From NCBI RefSeq assembly GCF_032027425.1, contig NZ_JAVSJA010000001.1, positions 992,001 to 1,056,000 of the forward strand: 64,000 nucleotides of DNA, read 5' to 3'. Source of the stretch: Microcystis wesenbergii NRERC-220 (lineage in GTDB: Bacteria > Cyanobacteriota > Cyanobacteriia > Cyanobacteriales > Microcystaceae). The translations under genes and the position numbers were made by a program. Every line of letters starts with the position of its first letter. Position 1 is the stretch's first letter. Under the pieces are notes generated by a model. The model searched no databases and was not told where the DNA came from. It saw only the letters and a list, made by a program, of their open reading frames with translations. Below are positions 43,791-53,088 of the stretch, piece by piece.

Positions 43791-45476
43791 ATGGCAGATA
43801 ACTACAGAAGTCGCATTGTTACCCAAGGTACCCAACGCAGTCCGAATCGGGCCATGTTAAGAGCGGTAGGTTTTGGGGATGAGGACTTTAGCAAACCAAT
43901 CATCGGCATCGCTAACGGATTTAGCACCATTACCCCCTGTAACATGGGAATTAATGATTTAGCAATGCGTGCCGAAGCAGGAACCAGATTAGCGGGGGGA
44001 ATGCCGCAACTTTTCGGGACTATCACCATTAGTGACGGGATTTCCATGGGAACAGAAGGGATGAAATATTCTCTCGTTTCTAGGGAAGTAATCGCCGATT
44101 CCATTGAAACCGTCTGTAATGGTCAAAGTCTCGATGGAGTCCTCGCTATCGGGGGTTGTGACAAAAATATGCCGGGGGCAATGATTGCCATGGCCCGGAT
44201 GAATATTCCCGCTATTTTCGTCTATGGTGGCACGATTAAACCGGGGCGCTACAAAGATTGCGATTTAACCGTGGTCAGTTCCTTTGAAGCCGTGGGACAG
44301 TACAGTGCTGGTAAAATCAGTGAAGAAGACCTCATCGGAATTGAACGCAACGCTTGTCCCGGGGCCGGTTCCTGTGGTGGAATGTTTACTGCTAATACCA
44401 TGTCTTCCATTTTTGAAGCCATGGGGATGAGTTTACCCTACTCCTCGACCATGGCCGCCGAAGATGCGGAAAAAGCCGATAGTACCGAAGAATCGGCCAA
44501 GGTTTTGGTCGAGGCGGTTAGAAAACAGATTCTCCCTAGCCAAATTTTGACCCGTAAAGCCTTTGAAAACGCCATTTCGGTAATTATGGCGGTGGGAGGT
44601 TCCACTAACGCTGTGCTGCACCTTTTAGCCATTTCCCGCACCATCGGGGTAGAATTATCGATCGATGATTTTGAAACCATCCGCCAGCGTGTACCGGTTA
44701 TCTGCGATCTTAAACCCTCCGGGCGTTACGTTACCGTGGATCTGCATAAAGCCGGCGGTATTCCCCAAGTGATGAAAATTCTCCTGGTTAATGGTTTACT
44801 ACACGGGGATGCTCTCACCATTAGCGGTCAGACTATCGCCGAGATTTTAGCCGATATTCCCGACCAACCGCCCTCAGGCCAAGATGTTATCCGTCCTTTT
44901 AGCAATCCTGTCTATAAAGAGGGTCATTTAGCCATTTTAAAAGGAAATCTGGCCACGGAGGGGGCCGTGGCCAAAATCAGCGGCGTGAAAACTCCGGTCA
45001 TCACCGGACCTGCGCGGGTGTTTGAGTCGGAAGAAACCTGTTTAGAGGCAATTTTAGCCGGAAAAATTCAAGCCGGGGATGTGGTGGTTGTCCGTTACGA
45101 GGGACCAGTAGGTGGACCGGGTATGCGGGAAATGTTAGCCCCCACTTCGGCAATTATCGGCGCCGGTTTAGGGGATTCCGTGGGATTAATTACCGATGGT
45201 CGTTTTTCCGGGGGAACCTATGGCATGGTGGTCGGTCACGTCGCTCCAGAAGCGGCGGTGGGTGGTACAATTGCTCTGGTCGAGGAAGGGGATCAAATCA
45301 CTATTGATGCTCGTCAGCGTCTCTTGAGTTTAAATGTATCGGAGGAAGAATTAACCCGTCGTCGTAACCATTGGCAACCGCGCCCCCCACGCTATAAAAC
45401 GGGAATTCTCGGCAAATTCGCCAAGTTAGTCTCCTCTAGCAGTCTCGGCGCTTTAACGGATCTGAATCTGTTCTAA
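43791..45476 (+). CDS. ilvD: dihydroxy-acid dehydratase
   Basis: 561 residues from ATG 43791 ([16 protein letters not shown]); the upstream extension to 43728 is not family-like. Iron-sulfur Cys occur in [15 protein letters not shown] and [11 protein letters not shown], the ligand set of the IlvD/Edd family. It converts dihydroxy-acids to 2-keto acids in valine, isoleucine and pantothenate synthesis, in the cytoplasm. It stands alone in its transcription direction block; a MITE-like element follows the stop by 9 bp. Confidence 0.97.
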   Translation: MADNYRSRIVTQGTQRSPNRAMLRAVGFGDEDFSKPIIGIANGFSTITPCNMGINDLAMRAEAGTRLAGGMPQLFGTITISDGISMGTEGMKYSLVSREVIADSIETVCNGQSLDGVLAIGGCDKNMPGAMIAMARMNIPAIFVYGGTIKPGRYKDCDLTVVSSFEAVGQYSAGKISEEDLIGIERNACPGAGSCGGMFTANTMSSIFEAMGMSLPYSSTMAAEDAEKADSTEESAKVLVEAVRKQILPSQILTRKAFENAISVIMAVGGSTNAVLHLLAISRTIGVELSIDDFETIRQRVPVICDLKPSGRYVTVDLHKAGGIPQVMKILLVNGLLHGDALTISGQTIAEILADIPDQPPSGQDVIRPFSNPVYKEGHLAILKGNLATEGAVAKISGVKTPVITGPARVFESEETCLEAILAGKIQAGDVVVVRYEGPVGGPGMREMLAPTSAIIGAGLGDSVGLITDGRFSGGTYGMVVGHVAPEAAVGGTIALVEEGDQITIDARQRLLSLNVSEEELTRRRNHWQPRPPRYKTGILGKFAKLVSSSSLGALTDLNLF

Positions 45477-45485
45477 AAGTATAAC

Positions 45486-45672
45486 TAGGGTTTGCGGCAA
45501 AAAGCTTTTCCTGGGGGCAGGGTGTGGGGTGTGGGGTGTAGGGTGTGGGGTTTTATCGATTTTCAGGTGGTCAACTACCTAATTTTCAGGGAAAAAGCAC
45601 CCACTGCTCACCCAACACTCCCACTGATAACTGATAACTGATAACTGATAACTGATAAGACTGACGAACCTA
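45486..45672. mobile_element. MITE-like element, clear left end, degenerate right end
   Basis: It starts TAGGGTTTGCGGCAAAAAGC, like 11584, followed by GTGTGGGGTGTGGGG repeats and an ACTGATA heptamer tract (about 45619-45657). The right end is uncertain, near GACGAACCTAA. It fills the ilvD-TPR spacer. Confidence 0.5.
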
Positions 45673-45692
45673 ATTACTATAGATTAATAACT

Positions 45693-46553
45693 ATGACCTA
45701 TCTATTTACTGTCTATCGAGCGCTCGAATGCCGTCCGGATAGCTATCGGGACTGGTATGACCAAGGCAATATTTTAAAAGAAAGAATGGACTATTTTGGA
45801 GCCTTAATCAGCTACGAAAAAGCCTTAGAATATTATCCAGATGATTATTGGGCATGGTACAAAAGGGGTATGATACTAGAAGACTTGGGAATGTATGAAG
45901 AAGCGGCTCAAAGTTATGCTAACGCCGCACAGGTAAAGGATGATAACTATTGGGCTTGGTACGATCAAGGTTGTGTTTATCTACAAGAATTAAAGGACTA
46001 CCAAAAAGCGATCGCTTGTTTTCAACGGGCCCTAAGTCATAGTCCGGGGGACTATTGGGCGGCCTACCGGCAAGGGGAGGCCTATCGATTGCTGAAAAAT
46101 TACGAACGCGCTATCACTTCCTATGATCTGGCCCTGGGGGCGCGACCCCGGGATTATTGGGCCTGGTATCGTCGCGGCGACGCTTTCCGGGATTGGGGCA
46201 ATCCCCAAGAGGCTTTATTTAATTATCGTACCGCCCTCGATATCCGACCGCAAGATTACTGGTCTTGGTATCAACAGGGTGTGATCCTACAGGAATTACA
46301 GCGTTTACCAGAAGCGATCGCCTGTTATGAAGAATCGTTAAAAATCGATCAAGATGATCGCTATGCGTGGTATAATGCCGCCTGCTGTTATGCCGCCCTC
46401 GGTCAACAACAAAAAGCGATCAACTGTTTACGCGAAGCTCTAGACATAGAACCAGATATATGTGGCGAATTAGCGCGTAATAACTTTGTTTTCGATGGTT
46501 TAAGGCAAAATGAAACCTTTAATGACCTCTTGAGTTGCTATTCCCCCGGCTAA
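45693..46553 (+). CDS. TPR repeat protein
   Basis: 286 residues made almost wholly of tetratricopeptide repeats of 34 residues with an unusually constant YWAWYxxG start (for example DDYWAWYKRG, RDYWAWYRRGDAF). About seven units are visible, filling residues 15-275. There is no signal peptide or membrane segment. TPR solenoids bind other proteins; no partner is suggested by the neighbours. The Trp-rich consensus occurs in several cyanobacterial TPR proteins, but I cannot name this one. Confidence 0.88.
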   Translation: MTYLFTVYRALECRPDSYRDWYDQGNILKERMDYFGALISYEKALEYYPDDYWAWYKRGMILEDLGMYEEAAQSYANAAQVKDDNYWAWYDQGCVYLQELKDYQKAIACFQRALSHSPGDYWAAYRQGEAYRLLKNYERAITSYDLALGARPRDYWAWYRRGDAFRDWGNPQEALFNYRTALDIRPQDYWSWYQQGVILQELQRLPEAIACYEESLKIDQDDRYAWYNAACCYAALGQQQKAINCLREALDIEPDICGELARNNFVFDGLRQNETFNDLLSCYSPG

Positions 46554-46587
46554 AATCCTTTTGACTCGATCGCCTCGATTCAGCACC

Positions 46588-46761
46588 TAGGGTTTGCTGA
46601 AAGGGTTTGTCGTGGGGTGTGGGGTTTTAGGCATTTTCAGGGGAAAAGTGCCGAAAATTTCCCCCGATCACTCCAATATCTGGCACTTTTTTGATGACAA
46701 AAAAGCCTAAAGATATTAGCCAACAAGGTTTTGAGATTTATTTAGCCAGCCTGGATTAGCT
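46588..46761. mobile_element. MITE-like element upstream of the iron genes
   Basis: Starts CTAGGGTTTGCTGAAAG and ends in a diverged match to the inverted end (CCAACAAGGTTTTGAG... TAGCTA), as seen in the copy at 30057-30276. An internal hairpin carries TGGCACTTTTTTGATGACAAAAAAG. It ends about 35 bp before the ferritin-like gene. Confidence 0.55.
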
Positions 46762-46796
46762 ACAATTGCAATTAGAGACGAATTATTGAGAATCTT

Positions 46797-47231
46797 ATGC
46801 GAGAACTAGACAGAGACAAAACCATCGAACAACTAAACGAAATCATGGAATTTGAACTAGCGGGAGTTGTCCGTTACACCCACTATTCCCTGATGGTGAC
46901 AGGACCCCATCGCATCCCCATCGTCCAATTTTTCCAGACCCAGGCCACGGAGTCCCTCACCCACGCGCAACAAGTTGGGGAAATTCTCACCGGTTTAGAA
47001 GGTCATCCTAGCCTAAAAATTGCCCCCATCGAAGAAAGCTATGAACATAATATCAAAGCAATCTTGAGTGAGAGCCTCAATCATGAGAAAAAATCCCTTG
47101 ATTTGTACAAAGCACTCCTAGAAACCGTCGAAGATGCCAGTATTTACCTAGAAGAATTCGCTCGCGGTATGATTGGACAAGAAGAATTACACAATCTGGA
47201 AATTCGCAAGATGCTGCGGGATTTTGCTTAA
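46797..47231 (+). CDS. ferritin-like / bacterioferritin-like iron storage protein
   Basis: 144 residues forming a four-helix bundle. Likely di-iron ligands occur in EFELAGVVRYTHY (helix A Glu), ESLTHAQQVGEIL (E-x-x-H), and GQEELHNLEI (E-x-x-H). It is shorter than typical bacterioferritin (about 155-160). I see no obvious haem-binding Met. Members oxidise and store iron or consume peroxide. The stop is 34 bp before the FTR1 permease gene, so the two are probably one iron operon. Confidence 0.82.
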   Translation: MRELDRDKTIEQLNEIMEFELAGVVRYTHYSLMVTGPHRIPIVQFFQTQATESLTHAQQVGEILTGLEGHPSLKIAPIEESYEHNIKAILSESLNHEKKSLDLYKALLETVEDASIYLEEFARGMIGQEELHNLEIRKMLRDFA

Positions 47232-47265
47232 GCTAGGATCAAAGCTAGAGTTTATCCACTAGCTT

Positions 47266-48186
47266 ATGAATCTTAGTTCCGCTTTACCCACTTTTATTAT
47301 CACTCTCCGGGAAGGTTTCGAGGCCGCTTTAGTAGTGGGAATTGTCCTCGCTTGTTTACAAAAATCTGGTCGATCGCAACTTAACTCATGGGTGTATCGT
47401 GGTATTGGTGCGGGAGTAGTCGCTAGTGTTTTGGTCGGTATTTTGCTAGGGGGAATCCTTTTGCAAGTGGATGCCTCTCCTAGTCCATTTGTACCAATGC
47501 TCAAGGAATTACTGGCCGCCACTTTTGGACTGATTGCCGTTTTGATGTTGAGTTGGATGTTAATTTGGATGACTCAACAGGCCAAATCTTTGAAATCTGA
47601 GGTAGAAAGTGCGGTAAAAGCGGGTTTAAAAGCGGAAAATGGGGCAGGAAAAGCGATTTTTCTGCTCGTTTTTATCGCTGTCTTGCGGGAGGGATTTGAA
47701 ACAGTTCTCTTTATCCTGGCCCAATTCCAAAAAGATTGGCAGATACAAACCTTCGGTGCGATAGCGGGGTTAAGTGTCGCAACCTTGTTGGGAATTCTCC
47801 TATTTGCGGGGGGAGTAAAAATTAATATCCGTCTCTTTTTCCAAATTATGGGGACTTTGCTGCTCTTAATCGTTGCGGGATTACTCATCGGTGTTTTGAA
47901 ACATATCGACGCGGGAATCAGTCTTTTAAGTGAAATTGACCCTTTTTATCGCAATTTCTGTCCTTCTCTCCCCTCCTCCTGTCTTCTCGGTTTTCAAGTT
48001 TGGGACGGTTCCCAAATTTTAAGCGATCGCACTTTCCCCGGACTCCTCCTCAAATCCCTGTTTGGTTATCGTCAAAACCTCTATATCAGTCAAATTGTTG
48101 CTTATATCCTCTTTTTAATGCTTATCGGTGGCCTCTATTTCCAAAGCTTACGACAACGTCCTCAAACAGTGACCAGTAAACAGTAA
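47266..48186 (+). CDS. FTR1 family iron permease
   Basis: 306 residues with about seven membrane helices. Both hallmark REGxE motifs are present: LREGFEAALVV (about residue 14) and LREGFETVLFI (about 145). These Glu residues are known to be needed for ferric iron transport. A loop insert with paired Cys (NFCPSLPSSCLLGF, about 225-240) may form a disulfide. The ferritin-like gene is 34 bp upstream. The last codons and the stop (TSKQ then TAA) lie inside a CAGTAAA repeat array, so the C-terminus may vary with repeat number. Confidence 0.9.
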   Translation: MNLSSALPTFIITLREGFEAALVVGIVLACLQKSGRSQLNSWVYRGIGAGVVASVLVGILLGGILLQVDASPSPFVPMLKELLAATFGLIAVLMLSWMLIWMTQQAKSLKSEVESAVKAGLKAENGAGKAIFLLVFIAVLREGFETVLFILAQFQKDWQIQTFGAIAGLSVATLLGILLFAGGVKINIRLFFQIMGTLLLLIVAGLLIGVLKHIDAGISLLSEIDPFYRNFCPSLPSSCLLGFQVWDGSQILSDRTFPGLLLKSLFGYRQNLYISQIVAYILFLMLIGGLYFQSLRQRPQTVTSKQ

Positions 48187-48408
48187 ACAGTAATCAGTAA
48201 ACAGTGACCAGTAAACAGTAAACAGTAATCAGTAAACAGTGAAAAGATGGCAAGAAACTGCTATTTAATACTGCTCACTTAACACATACTGCTCACTTAA
48301 AACTCAAATCTGATAACTGATAACTGATAACTTACCCACTGATAACTGATAACTGATAACTGATAACTTACCCACTGATAACTGATAACTGATAACTGAT
48401 AACTGATT
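48168..48408. repeat. short tandem repeat arrays: CAGTAAA/CAGTGAC then ACTGATA heptamers
   Basis: The first array runs from the end of the FTR1 coding region to about 48240. The second has several blocks of ACTGATA separated by ACTTACCC (48311-48408). The last copy ends only a few bases before the start codon of the next gene. No gene or ordinary promoter is recognisable in the interval. Confidence 0.9.
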
Positions 48409-50022
48409 ATGACTACTTGGCAATGTGACGGTATCCCTAAAGATGGTAAAACTTATCCGCAAGCGATTGCGGGAGGTCATGAACCCTGCGAAAATACTAC
48501 TCCTGATTGTCCTATCTGTGGCCTACCTAGGGAAGCGATGGATCCCGTAACAACGACAGTTAAAACCACGGTTGTGGTCTCCCCGGGGGGTACAACTAGA
48601 GTCGGCCAAAAATCTAACTGGTTACTTCCCTTCGCTTTGATAATTACCGCTTTAACCGCAGGTTTAGGGGGTTGGAGTCTATTGCAAATGCTGATTCCCA
48701 AACCCGATACTCCCCAAGTTGTACCAGAAAAAACCCCAGATAGGCAATCTAAGGCAACTTTTGTGAGTAATACGGCTAAAAATCCCGATTTATTTAGCCA
48801 AGGTGAGAAAATACTGCTTAATTACACTCCTAACAAAGAAAAAGGCGCAGCGGCCTTTAAAAAGGAAGATTGGTCAAATGCGATCGCATCTTACCAACTA
48901 GCAGCCACTCCCCAAGCAAACGACCCGGAGGGCAAAATCTATTACAATAACGCCAAAGCTAGACAAAAGGGTAATCAGAATACTATAGCCGTTGTTGTCC
49001 CCATCGCTAACGACCCCAACAGCGCCAAGGAAATTCTCCGAGGTGTGGCCAGGTATCAAGAGGAGTTTAATAATTCTAATCCGGGTAATCCTTTGGAAAT
49101 AGTCATCGCTAATGATGGCGGTGGGTTACAATCAAAAGCGATCGCTGATGATCTGATTCAATCCGGTCAAGTTTTGGCAGTTATGGGCCACGGAATCGAT
49201 CCTTTTAGTCAAAAAGCGATTGAAAGTTACGAAAAAGAAGGATTAGCGATTCTTTCTCCCCTGACTACCAGTGTTAGTCAAACGGGAAAATCAACCCTGA
49301 AAACCATTCCCCTTAAGGATAAGTCTCAGGAAGTTTTAGGCAGTTATCTGGAAGCAGTGGCCAAAACTTTGGCTAATTATGCTAGTCAGCAAGAGAATTC
49401 TCCGTCAGTGGTTCTTTTTTATAATTCCGATAGTCCCTATAGTCAAAAATTAAGGGATTCCTTTGCTAAAGCAATAAAGGAACCGGGAGGCAAGATAGTT
49501 AAGGAAATAGACACAACCAAAGCCAATTTTAACGCTAAAACCGCCATAGATCAGGCAAGACAAGCTGGCGCTAAGGTGGTATTTTTGGCCTTGAGTAAAG
49601 ACGGCGATCGCATAGATCAAGCCGTGGCTATTGCCCAAGAATCGTCTGGAATGCTCTTATTAGGCGGAAATGAACTTTATACACCCGATATCCTTATTCA
49701 AGGAGCCGATAGCATCGACGGATTAGTTCTAGCAGTACCTTGGAGTTTCCAAGCAACGGATCCTTTTGCCAAAGATGCGCTGAAAAGTTGGCGCGGTCGC
49801 GTCAGTTGGCGTACTGCTACCGCCTACGATAGCATGAAAGTATTAGGAGAAGCGATCGCTAAAAGTTCTGACCGTGCTAGTGCAGTCGAAACTTTAAATC
49901 GAGGAATCACCTTGCAGGGAAGCACCACGGATTTTAACATTTTTAATCAAGTTCCCCTCGTACGCGCTAATCGCGGCAATGAAGGGCCAAAGGGTTCTCA
50001 ATATCAATTCGATCCTATCTAA
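48409..50022 (+). CDS. membrane-anchored ABC-type substrate-binding (PBP1) receptor with N-terminal zinc-ribbon-like segment
   Basis: 537 residues. An N-terminal Cys-rich segment (C5, C26, C33, C36, with CPIC) is followed by a single transmembrane helix (about 70-92, LLPFALIITALTAGLGGWSL). A TPR-like stretch (about 140-185) and a type I periplasmic-binding fold of the Leu/Ile/Val receptor type complete it (AVVVPIANDP, VMGHGIDPFS, GLAILSPLTTSV, VVFLALSKDGDRI). This predicts a cytoplasmic zinc ribbon and an outward ligand-binding domain. No permease or ATPase is adjacent, so it looks like a sensor more than a transport component. No Shine-Dalgarno is visible; heptamer repeats abut the start. 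Confidence 0.82.
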   Translation: MTTWQCDGIPKDGKTYPQAIAGGHEPCENTTPDCPICGLPREAMDPVTTTVKTTVVVSPGGTTRVGQKSNWLLPFALIITALTAGLGGWSLLQMLIPKPDTPQVVPEKTPDRQSKATFVSNTAKNPDLFSQGEKILLNYTPNKEKGAAAFKKEDWSNAIASYQLAATPQANDPEGKIYYNNAKARQKGNQNTIAVVVPIANDPNSAKEILRGVARYQEEFNNSNPGNPLEIVIANDGGGLQSKAIADDLIQSGQVLAVMGHGIDPFSQKAIESYEKEGLAILSPLTTSVSQTGKSTLKTIPLKDKSQEVLGSYLEAVAKTLANYASQQENSPSVVLFYNSDSPYSQKLRDSFAKAIKEPGGKIVKEIDTTKANFNAKTAIDQARQAGAKVVFLALSKDGDRIDQAVAIAQESSGMLLLGGNELYTPDILIQGADSIDGLVLAVPWSFQATDPFAKDALKSWRGRVSWRTATAYDSMKVLGEAIAKSSDRASAVETLNRGITLQGSTTDFNIFNQVPLVRANRGNEGPKGSQYQFDPI

Positions 50023-50065
50023 AATAGATAATGTGATGTCGAGGAGTAGAATCAAGTCTAATTTT

Positions 50066-50572
50066 ATGAACAATATCTTACCCATCCTAGCTTTGTTAAT
50101 GTCGGTGTCGGGAATTGCCGTGTCTTTGGGACGGGAGGAAGTCCGATGTCATCTCGGTTTAGAATCGGCAGCCTGTCCCCGGGAAGAACAAAACATCAGC
50201 GAAGACACCCCTGCAACTACCCCGGAATCTCCCCCCGCAACTACCCCCGCAACTACCCCGGAATCTCCCCCCGCAACTACCCCCGCAACTACCCCAGAAT
50301 CTCCCCGGATAGAAGCAACTCCCGCAGAAACTACCCGTAATATCGAAGCTTCCCCCGAAGTTTCCCCGTCTCCTGAAAGCGAAACTCCAGTGGAATTCAC
50401 TCCCATCCCGGAAAATAACCCCAGTCCAGAAGTCCCCCCCGAAAATCCCCCCACCCCAGAAACCAAAGCGGTGGAAAAAACTCCAGATGCAGAAAAAAGT
50501 CCCGATGTCAATCCATCTAAAGATGGAGAAACTGAAAGTATTCCTTTAGAGGTTATTCCCCCCGCACAGTAA
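50066..50572 (+). CDS. Pro/Thr/Glu-rich protein with N-terminal membrane anchor
   Basis: About 168 residues from ATG 50066 (MNNILPILALLMSVSGIAVSL); ATG 50036 is an alternative. One hydrophobic helix is followed by a Cys pair and about 120 residues of Pro, Thr, Ser and Glu, with repeats of PATTPESP (24- to 36-bp DNA repeats). This looks like an extended cell-wall or periplasmic spacer. It starts about 40 bp after the receptor gene and may be co-transcribed. The composition is biased, so function cannot be inferred. Confidence 0.65.
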   Translation: MNNILPILALLMSVSGIAVSLGREEVRCHLGLESAACPREEQNISEDTPATTPESPPATTPATTPESPPATTPATTPESPRIEATPAETTRNIEASPEVSPSPESETPVEFTPIPENNPSPEVPPENPPTPETKAVEKTPDAEKSPDVNPSKDGETESIPLEVIPPAQ

Positions 50573-50740
50573 AATCGGACAAAATCAATTTCTAGTGGGG
50601 TAGGGTTGATTTTAGAAGTTATTCCCCCCGCACAGTAAAATCGGACAAAATCAATTTCTAGTGGGGTAGGGTTGATTCATGAATCAACCCTACAGACTCC
50701 GGACAGTAAAATCGGACAAAATCAATTTCTGGCTGAGGAT
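50545..50740. repeat. 66-bp tandem duplication covering the gene's 3' end
   Basis: The segment beginning TTTAGAGGTTATTCCCC at 50545, which includes the last codons and stop of the Pro-rich gene, repeats at 50611 with one early change (TTTAGAAGTT). A partial third copy (ACAGTAAAATCGGACAAAAT) is at 50703. Gap 50573-50849 holds nothing else recognised except the palindrome at 50666. Confidence 0.88.
50666..50693. repeat. second copy of the 28-bp GTAGGGTTGATTCA palindrome
   Basis: Identical over 28 bp to 16828-16855; a shortened half-copy (GTAGGGTTGATTTTAG) precedes it at 50602. Confidence 0.85.
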
Positions 50741-50849
50741 AGGAACTCAGGCAAGAAGTAGTTAGATATGTGTAATTAATTGTATCTAGCTACTTAATTT
50801 TTCTCTAGCTGTTGCTGATTAGGTAAAAACTATTTACTTTTAGTCAAAA

Positions 50850-52088
50850 TTAATTAACTTCTAACCCCGGAATGCTTAACTGTTCAGTTTTTGGCTGTGT
50901 TTCCCCCAGATAATCCCCTTGCAATATATTAATTAAACAGCCACCAAGATGATAGGCCATATTAACGGGAACCGCGTTACCAATCTGTCGATATTGAGAG
51001 GTTAAATTACCGGTAAATTGCCAATCATCGGGAAAGGACTGCACTCGTGCATATTCTCTCACAGTCAAAGGACGAGTTTCTTGGGGATGGCATCTTTCTG
51101 TTTGGGTTTGTGCAGGACTACAGGTAATAGTTAAAGCTGGTTCATCCCAAGATAATCTTTTAGCATATCCTGTCCGTCCGCCGTGATTTTTGAGACTATT
51201 TTTCATATATTCTTTTTGAATATCCATCGGCAAATTCCGCCAATTTCCTCCTGGGGGAACTAAAGACATAATCTCTTTTTTTCTTTCTTTATATTCTACT
51301 CCTGGAGAACTTGGACAATTCTCTAGAGCTTTTTTCAGAGAAATAGTATAGTTTTTATATTGGGGAAAAATGGGTTTAATATTTAGGTCTTGACGGGTGG
51401 CGATAATAATTAATCTTTCTCTTTTTTGGGGAACATCGAGAAATTGAGCCGATAAAACTTGATAAGCAGCATAATAACCGATTTCCTGTAAAGCTTGCAG
51501 CATTAATTGGAGGGGTTCTCCTTTTTTATTGCTTAATAATCCTCGAACATTTTCGGCTATAGCGATTTTAGGTTGCACTTCCTGTAAACAACGAGCAAAT
51601 TCAAAAAATAAGCTCCCTCTCAAATCTTCTAATCCTTTCCCTAACCCAGCATAACTAAAAGGTTGGCAGGGAAAACCTCCAGCTACAATATCTATTTTGT
51701 CTCTAAAATCAGAAAATTCAATCTTTTTTATGTCTTGATTTATAACATTCCATTGCGGTCGATTGAGTCTTAAAGTATTAACACAATCTTGATTAATTTC
51801 CACCAGTAATTGCGTTTTTAGTCCCGCATTTTCTAAACCTAAAGCCATACCACCACAGCCAGCAAATAATTCGATAACTGTGTAATTAGTTGGCTCAACA
51901 GTTTGTAAAATTCTCAATTCTCCAGGGGATTGGTTATTTTTAAGATTGGTTAATTGCTCGAGATCAAATAACCAATCAACTTGATTAATTTTCTGACCTT
52001 TGATTAATTTTTTCTTTTGCCATGTTAGTATTTCTGCGGTAGTTACACCGAGAATATTAGCGGCTTTTTGTAGATTTACCTGAGTCAT
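50850..52088 (-). CDS. DNA cytosine-5 methyltransferase of a restriction-modification system
   Basis: 412 residues. An N-terminal MerR-like helix-turn-helix segment (QKAANILGVTTAEILTWQKK, about 1-45) may bind DNA or regulate the operon. The m5C methyltransferase motifs follow: I (ELFAGCGGMALGLENAG), IV with the catalytic Cys (GGFPCQPFSYAG), VI (AENVRGLLSN), VIII (QKRERL), and X (IGNAVP). The target-recognition region (about 250-330) is short. The start is ATG 52088; TTG 52094 is possible. It follows the Bpu10I-like nuclease gene by 72 bp. The DNA is AT-rich compared with its neighbours. Confidence 0.93.
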   Translation of the reverse strand: MTQVNLQKAANILGVTTAEILTWQKKKLIKGQKINQVDWLFDLEQLTNLKNNQSPGELRILQTVEPTNYTVIELFAGCGGMALGLENAGLKTQLLVEINQDCVNTLRLNRPQWNVINQDIKKIEFSDFRDKIDIVAGGFPCQPFSYAGLGKGLEDLRGSLFFEFARCLQEVQPKIAIAENVRGLLSNKKGEPLQLMLQALQEIGYYAAYQVLSAQFLDVPQKRERLIIIATRQDLNIKPIFPQYKNYTISLKKALENCPSSPGVEYKERKKEIMSLVPPGGNWRNLPMDIQKEYMKNSLKNHGGRTGYAKRLSWDEPALTITCSPAQTQTERCHPQETRPLTVREYARVQSFPDDWQFTGNLTSQYRQIGNAVPVNMAYHLGGCLINILQGDYLGETQPKTEQLSIPGLEVN

Positions 52089-52160
52089 AAGCAATAATTA
52101 GCAACCTATCTACGTCTTTATTATAAATCAAAGTAGCTAAACTTGATGTCGAGAAAATTT

Positions 52161-53072
52161 TTAGAAATATCCTTGATATAAAACATTTTCCAGTGATGGA
52201 TTTGTATTATCAATATGAGTTTGTATTTTATCGATCATCCTTTGAAACACATCGGGATAATATTGAGAAGCATCCAAAAAATCTACATATTCCTGTCTGT
52301 GCAGCTGTCTTGCTTTTGAGGAGCGATACTCTTGTCGAAGATTAGCGGTCATACGCTTAGTTTTTCGTATAATTAACACATCATCAATTTGAGTAGAAAT
52401 TATTGAAACTGGTGTCATATCAAGAAATTCGCAAATCAAAAAATATAAAGAGTTAGGAACGGCAATTTTTAAATCTCTACTTGTGGCTACAGCTTCCTGA
52501 AACATAGTTTTATCTAAATTAGTTTTGCACTCTGCACAAACATAGCCAAGATGAGACTCAATCAATTCATAATTTTGAAATTCTGGATCAAAAGATGACT
52601 TTAGATATAACTTTTTGCCCAGTATAAAATCCTGATTTTTGCTTCTAATATTTGCTTGACCACCTTGACCAATATTGCCGAGAGAGGATAGGAAACTTAG
52701 TCCAGAGAAGGTATTTCTTGGACCCAATTCAAAAGAGTTATCTATTCCTTGTAAACTACGGAAAACGAGCTGCGGTAAAAATTCTTCTAATATAGTATTA
52801 TCTAATTTTAACTGTCCCTTCTGTCTATACAAAAAGTTATCTGAACTATCAAAAATCAAGTCAAGTTCAATAAAACGCTTATATCGGTTAGTAGCTGACA
52901 CTAGCTTTTCTACTGCATCTGCTTGACTAGAATTAATCGATTCTAACTCGATAATCCACTGGCGATATTTTATAATAGCTTCTTCTAAACGTTCCCGATC
53001 AGCTTCTGGCAACCGAGGATTGTTAAGACAGGCAGTTAGTTTTGTGTAGTGAGGACGGGAAAATTCGTTCAT
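52161..53072 (-). CDS. Bpu10I-like type II restriction endonuclease
   Basis: 303 residues. The segment ESHLGYVCAECKTNLDKTMF fits the Glu-x-Lys part of a PD-(D/E)XK site and, with FQEAVATSRDLKIAVPNS, resembles Bpu10I endonucleases as I remember them. Bpu10I cuts the asymmetric site CCTNAGC and needs two different subunits; only one such gene is visible here. It sits between two methyltransferase genes, 16 bp after one and 72 bp before the other, all on the minus strand, so the three form one restriction-modification operon. Specificity cannot be read from sequence alone. Confidence 0.75.
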   Translation of the reverse strand: MNEFSRPHYTKLTACLNNPRLPEADRERLEEAIIKYRQWIIELESINSSQADAVEKLVSATNRYKRFIELDLIFDSSDNFLYRQKGQLKLDNTILEEFLPQLVFRSLQGIDNSFELGPRNTFSGLSFLSSLGNIGQGGQANIRSKNQDFILGKKLYLKSSFDPEFQNYELIESHLGYVCAECKTNLDKTMFQEAVATSRDLKIAVPNSLYFLICEFLDMTPVSIISTQIDDVLIIRKTKRMTANLRQEYRSSKARQLHRQEYVDFLDASQYYPDVFQRMIDKIQTHIDNTNPSLENVLYQGYF

Positions 53073-53088
53073 GTATTTTTGTTGATGT

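Noticed and set aside
46740-46796. Fur box upstream of the ferritin-like gene
   Set aside because: ATTGAGAATC-like pieces occur, but no full 19-bp match to the Fur consensus can be drawn.
48168-48408. repeat arrays considered as CRISPR
   Set aside because: The units are 7 bp and contiguous; this is the short tandem repeat class of cyanobacteria.
50149-50511. antisense 120-codon frame in the Pro-rich gene
   Set aside because: The PATTPESP repeats lack stops on both strands; the Gly/Val/Ser-rich antisense product has no independent support.
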